DNA of 64,000 nucleotides from CAVZBT01 sp963773605 (GCA_963773605.1 CAVZBT010000002.1:372001-436000), one strand, 5' to 3'; shown: positions 7,313 to 15,690, counted from the stretch's first letter. Notes: generated by a model from the sequence alone, not told the origin. Numbers and translations: made by a program.

Positions 7313-10312
7313 ATGCCGGATGCCCTGTACGGCGATCTTTCGGCAGGAGCGGTTGCGCTGGTGCCCGCGGCCCTCGCGGCCCTCTGGGGACGCACGCTGG
7401 TGCGCATGGCGGACGACGCCGCGCTGCCGGAACGTCTGCTGGCCCACCGCGGGCGCGTCGCGCAAGTCATGGCCGTGGCGGGCGCGATCCTGGTCGTGGC
7501 ACTGCCGCGGACCCTGATCTGGAGCCTGCCGCTGATGATCCTCGCCCGTGCCGTCGCGGCGTTCGGGCCGAGACGCGTGTTGTTTGGCGAATCGTGGACC
7601 CTCCGGCAATACCTCGCAACTGGAACCCGGCTGTATGCCGGGCTGTTGGGATTCTGGGTGCTGCTCGCGGCGTCGCCCGCGCTGGTGGACGCCAGACGCT
7701 GGTGGGTTGCCGGCGTTTTGGCCGTTATTCTTGGTTCATGGAGTTGGTGGTTCCCCGCCGTCACCCTGGCCCTGCTGAAAGCCCGTCCGCTGTCGTCGCC
7801 TGCCCTGGCCGACCGGTTCGCCGGGATAGTCGCCCGCTCGACCGTCCCGCTGCCACGGGTCTGGCGAGCGGGGCCCGCAGGCGCCGGCATCGCCAATGCG
7901 CTCGCGCTGCACTCGCACCGTGGCTCCTCGGTCCTGTTTTCGGAAGCGCTGCTCCAGCAGCTCGCCGAGGACGAAGCGGCGGCAATCTTCGCTCACGAGG
8001 TGGCGCACCTGGAGATCCAGGGCCGAATCGGGCCGTGGCGCACGCACGGCGCGGCCTTCGGGCTGATTGTCGCCGGGACGATCCTCGTCCCGGCACTCAA
8101 CGGTGCGCTGCCCTTGCCGGATTGGCCGCTGCACCTTGCCTGGGTCTTATTCGTCCTCCTGTATCTGGGGTTCAGGCTCCGCCGCGGACAGGAGCACGAG
8201 TTGGCCAGCGATCGGCGGGCGTCTGAGCTCTGCGGCGCTCCGGAGGCCCTGATACGCGCGCTGGTCAAGCTCCATGCGCTCGGCCGCGTGCCGCGCAGGT
8301 GGGAACAGCAACTCGAGGAATCCGCGTCGCACCCGAGCCTGGCGCGCCGCGCCCAGGCGATTCGAGCCGCCGCTCACACGGCGACTGCGACGTTCGGAAG
8401 CGCGGAAATCTTCCGGGGAGCGGACCCGGGGCTTTTCGTCATCATCGATAACGATGCCGTGCGCTGGTTCCGCTCCGTCCCGGTAGGCACCGCGGAGAAC
8501 TCCGAGTCGCTTCAGGCCGCCGCTGGGACCCTCACAGCGGTGCGGTTCGGCAGCATTGCGGAACTCCGAGTCGCCGCGCGGGGCATCTCGGCGCCCGAGC
8601 TGATCCTCGTCGAGCGTGACGGGAAGAAGCATAGCGCGCGCATGCGGGCCGACGATCTCCCACGGCTGCAGCGCACGCTGGACCAGGTGGACATACGGGT
8701 GCCTCCGGCGCCGAAATCTTCGGCTTATCCGATCCGCCTGATTGCCGTCCTTGCCTCGAGCCTCGCGTCGGTCGCCGCGACCCTGACGCTGCAGGTATTC
8801 TCGGTAGTGCTGGTCGCTCTGCTGGCGGCCTTCCGGCCCACACTCGGACTGACCACCGCGGCCGGGATCGTCTCCGCCCTCGGCGCCATCCTGGTCGTGG
8901 CCGGTGAACGCCACTGCTCGGTCCGCGAGTTGATGCTTCTGCTGGGTGTGCTTCCACTCGCGGCCACCGCCTTATGGATGCGAGTACGGCTGCGCGGCGA
9001 GACTCCCGCGGCGGAACAGTTGCCGCCATGGGCTATCTGGATCACCTCGTTGGCCACGCTCGCCTGGTGGAGCGTGCCGCTCCTTGCTTCCCAAGGGCAT
9101 CTGCTGCAGCTCAGCGAAAGCTTCAAGGCGGCCACAGGGGTCACACTGCTCCCGCTGGCTTTGGCGATTATGCTCTCGCACTGCCGCACCCGTCGAACGC
9201 GCCTGGGGGCAGCGCTGCTGCTGGCCGCGGCAGGGGTGGCCGCGGTGATATCCACGTCCGCGTTTCGGGAGAGGATCGTGTGCGACCCGCTGCTGGGCTC
9301 GCTTCCCGCCTTCTCCGTTTCGGAACCACCCCCACAGCGAATTGCCACTTTCGAGGTTGAACCATGGGCCTCCGATCTGCGGATAGCGCCGGGCGGCACG
9401 CGAGTGGCGTTGAGGCACGGAGGTCCGGACAGTGACGAGGAGCCCTTATCGCCCTATACGGTTTATGCGCGAGACGGCAGCCACACGAAGGTGGAGGCGA
9501 TCGATCTCCAGTTTATCGACGACAAGAGCGTACTTCTCCTGAGGATGGCGCGCGGCGAACTGGAACTGGCCGCCGTACCACTCGATGGCGGGCGGCCGGC
9601 CTGGCAGACGGCGCTCGCGGGCCATCGCAGCAGCGGCAGGCTCATCCTCTTCCCGGCCGACGGCCGATGGCGCGTTTTGAGCCAGTCACGCGAGGGTGTG
9701 TTGACGCGGACCGAAGGACAGATCGGCCGCCAAACGCTGTCCCGCACCGACTGGCGGCCTCCATCGGGCCCCGAGCCCTGGACCGTGCGCGGCATCGCCG
9801 GCTCAGGTTCCGCGTCTTTGTGGGTGCGTCAGAGCTGGACGGTACCGAGGTTCGCGTGGGCGACTTCGCTACTTGCCTCGCTTGGGGGCGGATACCCGGT
9901 CGAGTCGACTCTCTACGGCGGAAGGACCTCGTCCACTCTGCTCGCGCGCTCGGAGAGCCGCGCGGTTTGTCTCGATCCGCAACCGGGGGAGGACCGGTTC
10001 ATCTGCCTGGCGTCCAGGGGCCTTCTCACAAATGCTCTTGCCGTCGAACCGGCGTCCGGCGGCATCCAGGCGCTCGGCACGATTCCCGGCAACTTCTGGG
10101 TGACCTCCGCGTGCGGCGGCGGCATCGTGGCGGGGTCGTGGAACGGCGTCCCGGCACTGCTGCGGCTGCGCGAGCGGCAAGTCGTCCGGCTGGGAAACTC
10201 CTCCGGCGAGGCGGCCTGTGGCGGGGGTCTGGTCGGCGCCGTCCCCTCGCTGCCCGGCAGGTCCGAAGTCGTGATCTGGGGGGCGGGAAAGGCTCAGTCC
10301 CGTCCCGAATGA
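7313..10312 (+). CDS. M48-type membrane metallopeptidase with large C-terminal sensor-like region
   Basis: 999 aa from the ATG at 7313; a TTG at 7283 in frame is less likely. Hydrophobic helices at the N-terminus (VALVPAALAALWG and others) precede the zinc-peptidase core near residues 190-310: FAHEVAHLE carries HExxH and QEHELASDRRASELCG the downstream Glu/Asp motif typical of M48/HtpX or M56. Several more helices follow (LIAVLASSLASVAATL, LMLLLGVLPLAATALW). The last ~350 residues are hydrophilic and beta-rich with propeller-like repeats, probably on the outer face of the membrane. A quality-control or signal-cleaving role is inferred from the family. At nearly 1,000 residues it is far longer than HtpX (~290), so this is a multidomain member. 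Confidence 0.82.
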   Translation: MPDALYGDLSAGAVALVPAALAALWGRTLVRMADDAALPERLLAHRGRVAQVMAVAGAILVVALPRTLIWSLPLMILARAVAAFGPRRVLFGESWTLRQYLATGTRLYAGLLGFWVLLAASPALVDARRWWVAGVLAVILGSWSWWFPAVTLALLKARPLSSPALADRFAGIVARSTVPLPRVWRAGPAGAGIANALALHSHRGSSVLFSEALLQQLAEDEAAAIFAHEVAHLEIQGRIGPWRTHGAAFGLIVAGTILVPALNGALPLPDWPLHLAWVLFVLLYLGFRLRRGQEHELASDRRASELCGAPEALIRALVKLHALGRVPRRWEQQLEESASHPSLARRAQAIRAAAHTATATFGSAEIFRGADPGLFVIIDNDAVRWFRSVPVGTAENSESLQAAAGTLTAVRFGSIAELRVAARGISAPELILVERDGKKHSARMRADDLPRLQRTLDQVDIRVPPAPKSSAYPIRLIAVLASSLASVAATLTLQVFSVVLVALLAAFRPTLGLTTAAGIVSALGAILVVAGERHCSVRELMLLLGVLPLAATALWMRVRLRGETPAAEQLPPWAIWITSLATLAWWSVPLLASQGHLLQLSESFKAATGVTLLPLALAIMLSHCRTRRTRLGAALLLAAAGVAAVISTSAFRERIVCDPLLGSLPAFSVSEPPPQRIATFEVEPWASDLRIAPGGTRVALRHGGPDSDEEPLSPYTVYARDGSHTKVEAIDLQFIDDKSVLLLRMARGELELAAVPLDGGRPAWQTALAGHRSSGRLILFPADGRWRVLSQSREGVLTRTEGQIGRQTLSRTDWRPPSGPEPWTVRGIAGSGSASLWVRQSWTVPRFAWATSLLASLGGGYPVESTLYGGRTSSTLLARSESRAVCLDPQPGEDRFICLASRGLLTNALAVEPASGGIQALGTIPGNFWVTSACGGGIVAGSWNGVPALLRLRERQVVRLGNSSGEAACGGGLVGAVPSLPGRSEVVIWGAGKAQSRPE

Positions 10313-10352
10313 CCCTCGGTTGAGCAAGGTTCCCGGGCCGCGGCAAGCCGGC

Positions 10353-10498
10353 GCGCCGCACCCCATACAAAGTTGGTTTGGCTGGGCGACGGTATTGCGC
10401 TCCGCGTTATTTGGAGAGGGTGCGGTGCCTCGGCACCGCTTTCGCGGTTGCACTGTATCGGTAGGTTCAGCCGAAGTGCGGCGTCGAGCCGCCGCACT
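10353..10498. repeat. Family A palindromic unit, left part, interrupted by the IS element
   Basis: A single copy of the ~156-bp unit found in tandem at 2421-3500: CATACAAAGTTGGTTTGGCT, the GCGGTGCC hairpin, GTAGGTTCAGCCGAAGTGCG and GCGGCGTCGAGCCGCCGCAC. It stops at GCACT (10498). The expected continuation CCACAC is found 1,977 bp later at 12476, so an insertion sequence splits the unit. The GGCGCC hairpin is missing from this copy, as in the first unit of the array. Confidence 0.9.
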
Positions 10499-10673
10499 TC
10501 CATGAGAAGGTCAGTATTGTCAATCAATCCCGACGTGGCGGGATTCTCCGATTTGGCGGGCAACGCCCGCCCTTCCGGAGGCGGGGCTGTCGGTGATCTG
10601 CACAACAGTCCCGTGTACAGCCTCTCTTACAGGTGCCCCGCGCCCAACCTCCTCTCCCATCCCGCTTTTCCAA

Positions 10674-10721
10674 GGGCGGCGAAAAAGCCCCCCAATACAG
10701 CCAGGGGCTTTTTCGCCGCCC
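10674..10721. terminator. 18-bp perfect hairpin, bidirectional terminator-like
   Basis: Perfect 18-nt arms, GGGCGGCGAAAAAGCCCC and GGGGCTTTTTCGCCGCCC, are separated by 12 nt. The inner AAAAAGCCCC/GGGGCTTTTT core looks like a bidirectional Rho-independent terminator extended by a GC clamp. It sits inside the IS element, 3' of the transposase. Confidence 0.6.
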
Positions 10722-10738
10722 AGTAAAATGCAAGCGAT

Positions 10739-10800
10739 AAGGCCCCTGCAGGGAGTGTGCCAACCCGCTTTTTGGTTGGCGCACTCCCTGCTCGGGCCTT
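10739..10800. repeat. Long imperfect palindrome inside the IS element
   Basis: Arms of about 27 nt: AAGGCCC, a 2-nt interruption, then GCAGGGAGTGTGCCAACC, mirrored by GGTTGGCGCACTCCCTGC, 2 nt, and GGGCCTT. One G-T wobble occurs and the loop is 8 nt including a T-run. The right arm includes CGCACTCC, also present at the IS target site. Confidence 0.65.
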
Positions 10801-11154
10801 CAGCTTGCCTGCACGTGTCGTAACCATCGCTCGAGGAAGCACGGCCGGGGCCGCCGGCTGGTTCGCACTCCTGTGGTTGTCGATCGCTTCCGCCGGGTAT
10901 GTTCGAGCCTATTTCCCGCCCGTCCGATTGCCCATGCTTCCATTCGCACTCTGTGTGAGCTTTCTTGTGAGCTCGGTGCATTCTGGGGTCCGTCAATTTT
11001 GGTGCTGCTATCTCCACATCGGTCTCAGGGTTGCCCCTGCCTGTGCGGCGTCGCAGTCACCATGTTCGGGATCGGTGGTGATCAGCTCTGTGTTCCCCCT
11101 CGGCAGCAATGCGTCAATTCACAATCGTGCGGCTTCCTCAAGCCGGTCAGCAGC

Positions 11155-12378
11155 TCAGTGCGCCGCCGCGGCTTCTACCAGTTCCAGGCGCTTACTGTTG
11201 CGCAACGGTTCGTAGACCTCGGCTGTGGCCCAGAGCCGATGCAACAGCACTCCCAGCTTCCGCGCCACAGCCACGACGGCCCGCTTCTTGGCGTTCTTCC
11301 CGCCCCGGGCTGCGAGTCTGAGCCCGTATCGCCGCAGGTCGCAGTCCTCCCCGAACGGTCCCAGAATGTACTGGGCGTTCCCCACCAGCAGACGCCGCAG
11401 CATCCGGTCGCCCGTTTTCGTGATCCGCAGTTGCGGCGTACTGTCTCCGGAATCGTACTGCTGCGGCACCAGCCCGAGGTAGGCCCCCACGTCCCGGCTC
11501 TTGGCAAATCGTGCCGGGTTTTCCAGCGTCAGCACGTACGCTAACGACGTCACCGCCCCGACCCCCTTCACCTGCCGGCACAGTTGCGTTTCCGGATAGG
11601 CCTCCGCGCACAGCCGCTCTACCTGCTTGTCGTACTCCTGGATCTGCTCCGTCATTTTCCCGATCTGCTCAAACATCGGAGCCAGTGCCTCCCGAAGTTC
11701 CTCCGGTACCCGCTCCCGCACCCGTTTGTGAAAAACCTCGGCGGAGCAGCTGGGCAACCGCTGCCCCGCCGACTTCACCGACCCCCGTATGCACGTGATC
11801 AGCTTCGTCCGCGAGCTCACCAGCGCGTCGCGCAACCGCAAAAACATCAGCCCCTGCCGTGCTTTCGCCCCCCGGTGTTGAATCGGGTACAGCAGTCTCG
11901 GATCCGCCTTCACCAGCCGGGCCAGCCTCTGGGCATCTACTTTGTCGTTCTTCCGGCGTCGCCGCTTCTTGCCCCCCTCCATCTTCCGAACGTTGGCGAC
12001 ATAAACTTCATGACCCAGTTCCTTCAATAACGCGTCCAGCCAGGGCGAATGGGTCCCGACTTCCATCGCCAACCGCGACTTCGGGATCAAGCGGAAGTAC
12101 GCCTCGAACTCCTCCGCTGTCGTGGCCAGCTGCCCCGCTGCCGCTATCTCCCCGCTTTCGTCCAGAATGCAGTAGTGGGTCTGTCGATCACCCAGGTCCA
12201 GCCCGATGTAATACGCCGTGCCCCCAACCCCGCACTTGCCCGCTTGCGCCGAGTCCCCGAGCTTTTGCAGCAGTCTCGCCACACTCGATCGCAACAGCTT
12301 TGAAGTTCCCTCGGCCTGCTTGATCTCAGTTCCCTTAACGCTTCCCTTTGTCGTTCGAACCTTGGTAGTCTTCTTCAT
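11155..12378 (-). CDS. IS110-family DEDD transposase
   Basis: 407 aa. The N-terminal RuvC-like domain has IGLDLGDRQTHY (first Asp), LAMEVGTHSPW (Glu) and NDKVDAQRLARL (last acidic pair), the DEDD set of IS110 recombinases. The C-terminal Transposase_20 domain (VKGVGAVTSLAYVLTLENPA through TGDRMLRRLLVGNAQYILG) contains the conserved TS motif expected to supply the catalytic serine. The Lys/Arg-rich ends suit nucleic-acid binding. Family knowledge: these enzymes recombine element and target through a CT-like core using an element-encoded guide RNA, without long target duplications. Length and motifs look intact, so it may be active. The start ATG at 12378 lies directly beside a stem that could limit translation. 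Confidence 0.96.
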   Translation of the reverse strand: MKKTTKVRTTKGSVKGTEIKQAEGTSKLLRSSVARLLQKLGDSAQAGKCGVGGTAYYIGLDLGDRQTHYCILDESGEIAAAGQLATTAEEFEAYFRLIPKSRLAMEVGTHSPWLDALLKELGHEVYVANVRKMEGGKKRRRRKNDKVDAQRLARLVKADPRLLYPIQHRGAKARQGLMFLRLRDALVSSRTKLITCIRGSVKSAGQRLPSCSAEVFHKRVRERVPEELREALAPMFEQIGKMTEQIQEYDKQVERLCAEAYPETQLCRQVKGVGAVTSLAYVLTLENPARFAKSRDVGAYLGLVPQQYDSGDSTPQLRITKTGDRMLRRLLVGNAQYILGPFGEDCDLRRYGLRLAARGGKNAKKRAVVAVARKLGVLLHRLWATAEVYEPLRNSKRLELVEAAAAH

Positions 12379-12460
12379 GTCGGTTGGCCTTTCTTCCTGT
12401 TAGAGGGTGAAAACATCAAGGTTAGCTTAACGGCGCACCTTGATCGAGAGGCCAACCGAC
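12379..12460 (-). promoter_or_regulatory. Stem-loop directly upstream of the transposase start
   Basis: The 82 nt before the ATG form nested inverted repeats: an outer perfect 12-bp stem GTCGGTTGGCCT (12379-12390) with AGGCCAACCGAC (12449-12460), and an inner 8-bp stem ATCAAGGT (12415-12422) with ACCTTGAT (12437-12444). On the mRNA the 3' outer arm ends at the base before the start codon and covers the AAAGG that could serve as ribosome site. This suggests structural damping of transposase translation, or a structural role at the element end. Confidence 0.6.
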
Positions 12461-12475
12461 CTTCTCATCTCATCT

Positions 12476-12515
12476 CCACACAGGTTGGTTTGGCCGGGCG
12501 ACGGTACTGCTAATC
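12476..12515. repeat. Right part of the IS-split family A unit
   Basis: CCACACAGGTTGGTTTGGCC and GGGCGACGGTACTGC continue the palindromic unit broken at 10498. It then fades into the 3' end of the neighbouring minus-strand gene. Confidence 0.8.
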
Positions 12516-12809
12516 CCCGCGGCGGATTTTTGCAATGACGCGGTCGCGGTCGGCGGTGGCGCGCTCCACGTCCCGCCGGTAGTTGCGCTGCAAGGCCTCC
12601 AGCGCTTCCGCGTCCCGGATGCCGGCCAGCTTCGATTTTTGCATGATTTCAAGCTCGGCCAGCTTGGCCTGGCAGGCGCGCTGCGCCTCTGCGATCACTT
12701 GTTTCTGCTCTCCGGTCAGGGCCTGCTCGGTGATGCCCTGCTCGGTATCCTGCTTTCGCAGGCGCTCCATCGCCAGTTCGTAGGCGCTTTTCGGTTCGTC
12801 TTCAGACAT
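12510..12809 (-). CDS. Small coiled-coil hypothetical protein
   Basis: 99 aa, highly charged and Ala/Glu/Lys/Arg-rich throughout, predicted as one long helix or coiled coil (LTGEQKQVIAEAQRACQAKL; DAEALEALQRNYRRDVERAT). It has no signal peptide or membrane segment. I do not recognise a named family. It starts 12 bp after the stop of the polyol dehydrogenase gene on the same strand, so the two are probably co-transcribed. Its 3' end runs up to the IS-interrupted palindromic repeat, whose last bases overlap it slightly. Confidence 0.72.
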   Translation of the reverse strand: MSEDEPKSAYELAMERLRKQDTEQGITEQALTGEQKQVIAEAQRACQAKLAELEIMQKSKLAGIRDAEALEALQRNYRRDVERATADRDRVIAKIRRGD

Positions 12810-12821
12810 GTAGCCCTCGCA

Positions 12822-14114
12822 TCAAGCCTGTGGTTCCAGAGGCGGGAAGCCGGACGCGCGCCAGGCACGCAGCCGGCAGCGGGCCTCTTCGACCAGCTTC
12901 AGGACCGCTGCACGCTCTTCGCGGTCCGGTGAAGAGGCGGCCCACAGCGTGTCCAGAAATGCATCCGCCTCGGGTCCGCAGCCCGCCACGTCCAGGGCCG
13001 CCGCCGCGCCCAAGGCGTATCTTACAGGAAGGAGGCCCTGCCGCAACGCCATCCTCATGGTCCCGACCAGGCGGTCATCCCAGCCCAGCTTCCGCGCCGG
13101 GTCCCGGCCGACCCGCTCCACCGTGTCCTGCAGGAACGGGTTTGTCATGCGCTGCAGCAGGTCCTCGGCGTACGCGCGGTAGCCGTCGCGGGTAAACAGG
13201 GGATCGGCGCCCGCGTATTTCCGGATCAACCCCTCGCCCGATTCCCTGAGGAACGCCGCTTCGAGGAACCGGGTGATTTCGGGGAATTCCGTCAGATCGG
13301 CTATGCGCCGCAGTCCCCGGGCCGCGGCGATATAGGCTGCGAGCGCGTGGGTCGCGTTGTGCCCGAACAGTTTCGCTTCTTCGAAGGGAATGAGATCGTC
13401 CTTTTCCTCGAACACCTCTATCCCGCGTCGGAACGCCGGTTCCCGAGCCTCCGAACTGAACCGGATCCGCGAAATCAATATCCGGTTGAATGCTTCCACG
13501 AGGAATGCGCGCCGCTGCCCGGAAGTGATGGTGGCGAGCGGCGCGCCGCCAGGGTCTGCCGTTCCCACCATCCCGCTCATCTTGCCGATCACGGTGTTAA
13601 GGAAACAGACGCGGGAGCGGACGGCGTCGCGCTCGGCGGGCGGGATGGCGTCGAATACGGAGGCCTCCAGGATCTCGGCGGCATGGTTATGGTTCTCGGC
13701 CGTGTAGACGACCGCCCGCGGCCCCCCCTGCTCCGCCTTGCGGAGCAACCCTTCGGCCAGCATGCGATCGATCCTGCCCGGGAGCCCGGAGCTATAGTGC
13801 CGGACGCTCGGCACGGCGGTGGCGATCTCCTGCGCACCGGCCAGGGCCTCAATCAACAGGATCCTGTCGCGCGCACAGGCCGGGTCGACGATATCGACTG
13901 GCCCGATGCGGGAAACCTGCACCCGGTCGGTATGGGCGATATTGACCGACACCCACCCGCGCGCCGCGCGGATGGCCTCGACCAGGTCCGGCAGGACTTC
14001 GGCGATCACGATATTCCGGAAGGCCCCGGAAAGGTAGGCCTCGTGCAGGAAAAGCCCTGCCTGGATGGCCCCAAACCCGAATCCGACAAAGGTGCGATTT
14101 CCGGTCAGTCCCAT
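12822..14114 (-). CDS. Mannitol-1-phosphate 5-dehydrogenase-like polyol dehydrogenase
   Basis: 430 aa. An N-terminal Rossmann fold begins with VGFGFGAIQAGLFLHEA, a variant of the polyol dehydrogenase nucleotide-binding loop. The C-terminal catalytic domain has CFLNTVIGKMSGM (conserved Lys) and KLFGHNATHALAAYIA (Asn and His), matching the long-chain mannitol dehydrogenase pattern. The family interconverts sugar or sugar-phosphate ketones and polyols with NAD(H). Substrate specificity cannot be read from sequence, so mtlD is not assigned. It is the first gene of a probable two-gene unit with the coiled-coil protein downstream. Confidence 0.78.
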   Translation of the reverse strand: MGLTGNRTFVGFGFGAIQAGLFLHEAYLSGAFRNIVIAEVLPDLVEAIRAARGWVSVNIAHTDRVQVSRIGPVDIVDPACARDRILLIEALAGAQEIATAVPSVRHYSSGLPGRIDRMLAEGLLRKAEQGGPRAVVYTAENHNHAAEILEASVFDAIPPAERDAVRSRVCFLNTVIGKMSGMVGTADPGGAPLATITSGQRRAFLVEAFNRILISRIRFSSEAREPAFRRGIEVFEEKDDLIPFEEAKLFGHNATHALAAYIAAARGLRRIADLTEFPEITRFLEAAFLRESGEGLIRKYAGADPLFTRDGYRAYAEDLLQRMTNPFLQDTVERVGRDPARKLGWDDRLVGTMRMALRQGLLPVRYALGAAAALDVAGCGPEADAFLDTLWAASSPDREERAAVLKLVEEARCRLRAWRASGFPPLEPQA

Positions 14115-14148
14115 GACACGCGTGATCCAGTTCGAACAGTGTGCATCC

Positions 14149-15690
14149 CTAGAAGGACCTGGTGCCAGGCCAGAGCTCAGGAAGCGGCCGCCTGGGCTCG
14201 CGGCACACGAACACCGGGATGGCGTTCTCGTAAAAAATCGCGTACGGGTGCGTGATGGTCGCCGCCTGCCGCACGTCCCCGAAGCACCGTTCGAGGTCGG
14301 CCTTGTCCGTCCCGCCCAGCGTGATGACGACCTGCGTATCCGCGGGGCCGGGCCCCCAGTAGTAGTAGTTGAAGTGACCGGACACCGCCCGTGGCAGCCC
14401 GTATTTGCGGCCGAAGAGATTGACGGCGCCCGCTTCGCCGTAGTTTTCCGCGTAGATCACCGTCTTCTGCCGCTCGACTTCGGGCAGGTCCCGGTAAACG
14501 CGCGCGATGGTTTCGACCTGGTTTTCCCACCCGAACATGTCGGCGAAATACTGCGGCAGGGGTAGCTTCCGCCCCGTTTCGAACGTGAACGCCGCGTCCA
14601 GATAGACGACCCTGGAATAAGCCAGGAACCGTTCCACCGGGAGGACAGGCAGCGCATAGGGCAGGAACATGAGGCCGGAGAGTGCCAGAATCGTCACGGT
14701 AACCGGCTTCGTGAAGCGCCAGCCCCGACGGGCCGCGAGCCGCTCGGCGCCGACGGCGCCGGCGGCCATCAGGATGGTGTAGGCCGGCGCGGGGTAGTAG
14801 GGCTTCGAACCGACCACCATCAGGAGGACGAGGATCGCGGCGAACGCAAAACCGAACATCCGGAAACGTCGCAGCCCGGGCGCGCACATCAGGTACAGGA
14901 ATCCGGCCAGCGACAGCGCAAAACCCGCCAATCCTATGAAGAACACCTGGAACAGCACGTAGAGGTGCACCGGGATCCACTGCATCATATGTTCGTGGAT
15001 CTTCTGCGCGTAGGAGAGAAACGGCCACTGGTGTGCCCATTGCCAGACGAGGTTCGGCAGAAACAGCGCGAAGGCCAGGAGCGCGGCCAGCCATGGCCCG
15101 CGGCTTGCGGCGAGTTTGCGCTCGCGGGTCAGCAGCAGTCCGACCCCAAGGCCGGCACCGACGAAAGCCATGGCGTACTTGGTCAGCAACCCGGCGCCGA
15201 AGACGGCTCCCAGGGCGAGCCAACGGCGCCCGGTCGGGCGCTTCACGATCAAGAGCATCAGGTAGAGCGCCGCAACCCAGAACAGCGTGTTGAGTCCTTC
15301 GACGGCGATCATGCCCGAGGTGACCAGGTACACGGGCGCCAGCAGGGCCGCGAGGCCGGCGAGCAACTGCGCGAAACGCCCGCCTCCGAGCTCACGCGCC
15401 ATCAGGGCAGTAAGCAGGATCACGGCCGTCGAAGCCAGCACCGCGGGAACCCGGATCGCGGCAAGCGAGTCTCCCAGGAGCCAGCGCGTCGGCGCGAGGA
15501 TGAACTCCAGGAAAGGGGGGTGGTCGACGTAACCAAAGTCGAGATGCGCAGCGCAGTCGAGAAAGTAGAGCTCGTCGCGGTGGTAGCCGTACCGGCCGAT
15601 GGCCGCCACGTGCATCCCGATGTTCAGGGCCGCCAGGGCCGCCAGCACCCCTGTTTCCCGCGTATTGGACGTGCCCGGCGTGTTGCGCAT
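14149..15690 (-). CDS. GT39-family membrane glycosyltransferase (ArnT/PMT-like)
   Basis: 513 aa with about 11 hydrophobic segments. The first extracytoplasmic loop contains YHRDELYFLDCA and GYVDHPPFLEFI, the acidic/His motifs of GT39 enzymes that transfer sugars from lipid phosphate donors. A soluble C-terminal domain follows the last helix (from about residue 400; TQVVITLGGTDKADLERCFG). These act on the outer face of the inner membrane on lipids, proteins or exported glycans. The acceptor is unknown. The gene ends about 35 bp from the start of the polyol dehydrogenase on the same strand. Confidence 0.87.
   Translation of the reverse strand: MRNTPGTSNTRETGVLAALAALNIGMHVAAIGRYGYHRDELYFLDCAAHLDFGYVDHPPFLEFILAPTRWLLGDSLAAIRVPAVLASTAVILLTALMARELGGGRFAQLLAGLAALLAPVYLVTSGMIAVEGLNTLFWVAALYLMLLIVKRPTGRRWLALGAVFGAGLLTKYAMAFVGAGLGVGLLLTRERKLAASRGPWLAALLAFALFLPNLVWQWAHQWPFLSYAQKIHEHMMQWIPVHLYVLFQVFFIGLAGFALSLAGFLYLMCAPGLRRFRMFGFAFAAILVLLMVVGSKPYYPAPAYTILMAAGAVGAERLAARRGWRFTKPVTVTILALSGLMFLPYALPVLPVERFLAYSRVVYLDAAFTFETGRKLPLPQYFADMFGWENQVETIARVYRDLPEVERQKTVIYAENYGEAGAVNLFGRKYGLPRAVSGHFNYYYWGPGPADTQVVITLGGTDKADLERCFGDVRQAATITHPYAIFYENAIPVFVCREPRRPLPELWPGTRSF

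Larger units (their letters stand above)
10513..11154 (-). ncRNA. Candidate guide (bridge/seek) RNA region of the IS110-family element
   Basis: This non-coding stretch lies downstream of the transposase inside the element, where IS1111-type elements encode their guide RNA. It contains two strong palindromes (10674-10721, 10739-10800). The 9-mer TTCGCACTC occurs twice (10862-10870, 10943-10951); seven of its bases, CGCACTC, match the insertion target around its CT core (CCGCACTCCACAC). The exact RNA ends cannot be read from sequence. I see no credible protein here. Confidence 0.4.
10499..12475 (-). mobile_element. IS110-family (IS1111-type) insertion sequence inserted in a family A repeat
   Basis: Joining the flanks 10498 and 12476 restores GCCGCCGCACT+CCACAC, the uninterrupted repeat sequence seen elsewhere. 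Both junctions carry the dinucleotide CT (10497-10498 and 12474-12475). Just inside are 11-bp inverted repeats, ATGAGAAGGTC at 10502-10512 and GACCTTCTCAT at 12458-12468, offset 3 and 5 nt from the junctions. Subterminal repeats and a DEDD transposase are typical of the IS1111 branch of IS110. The element has 95 bp before the transposase start and 656 bp after its stop, long for this family. In IS1111 elements the 3' non-coding side is where the guide RNA is made. Confidence 0.88.

Noticed and set aside
10520..11017. 165-codon minus-strand frame inside the IS element
   Set aside because: It crosses both long palindromes and has no protein-like pattern; the region fits a non-coding RNA or element end better.
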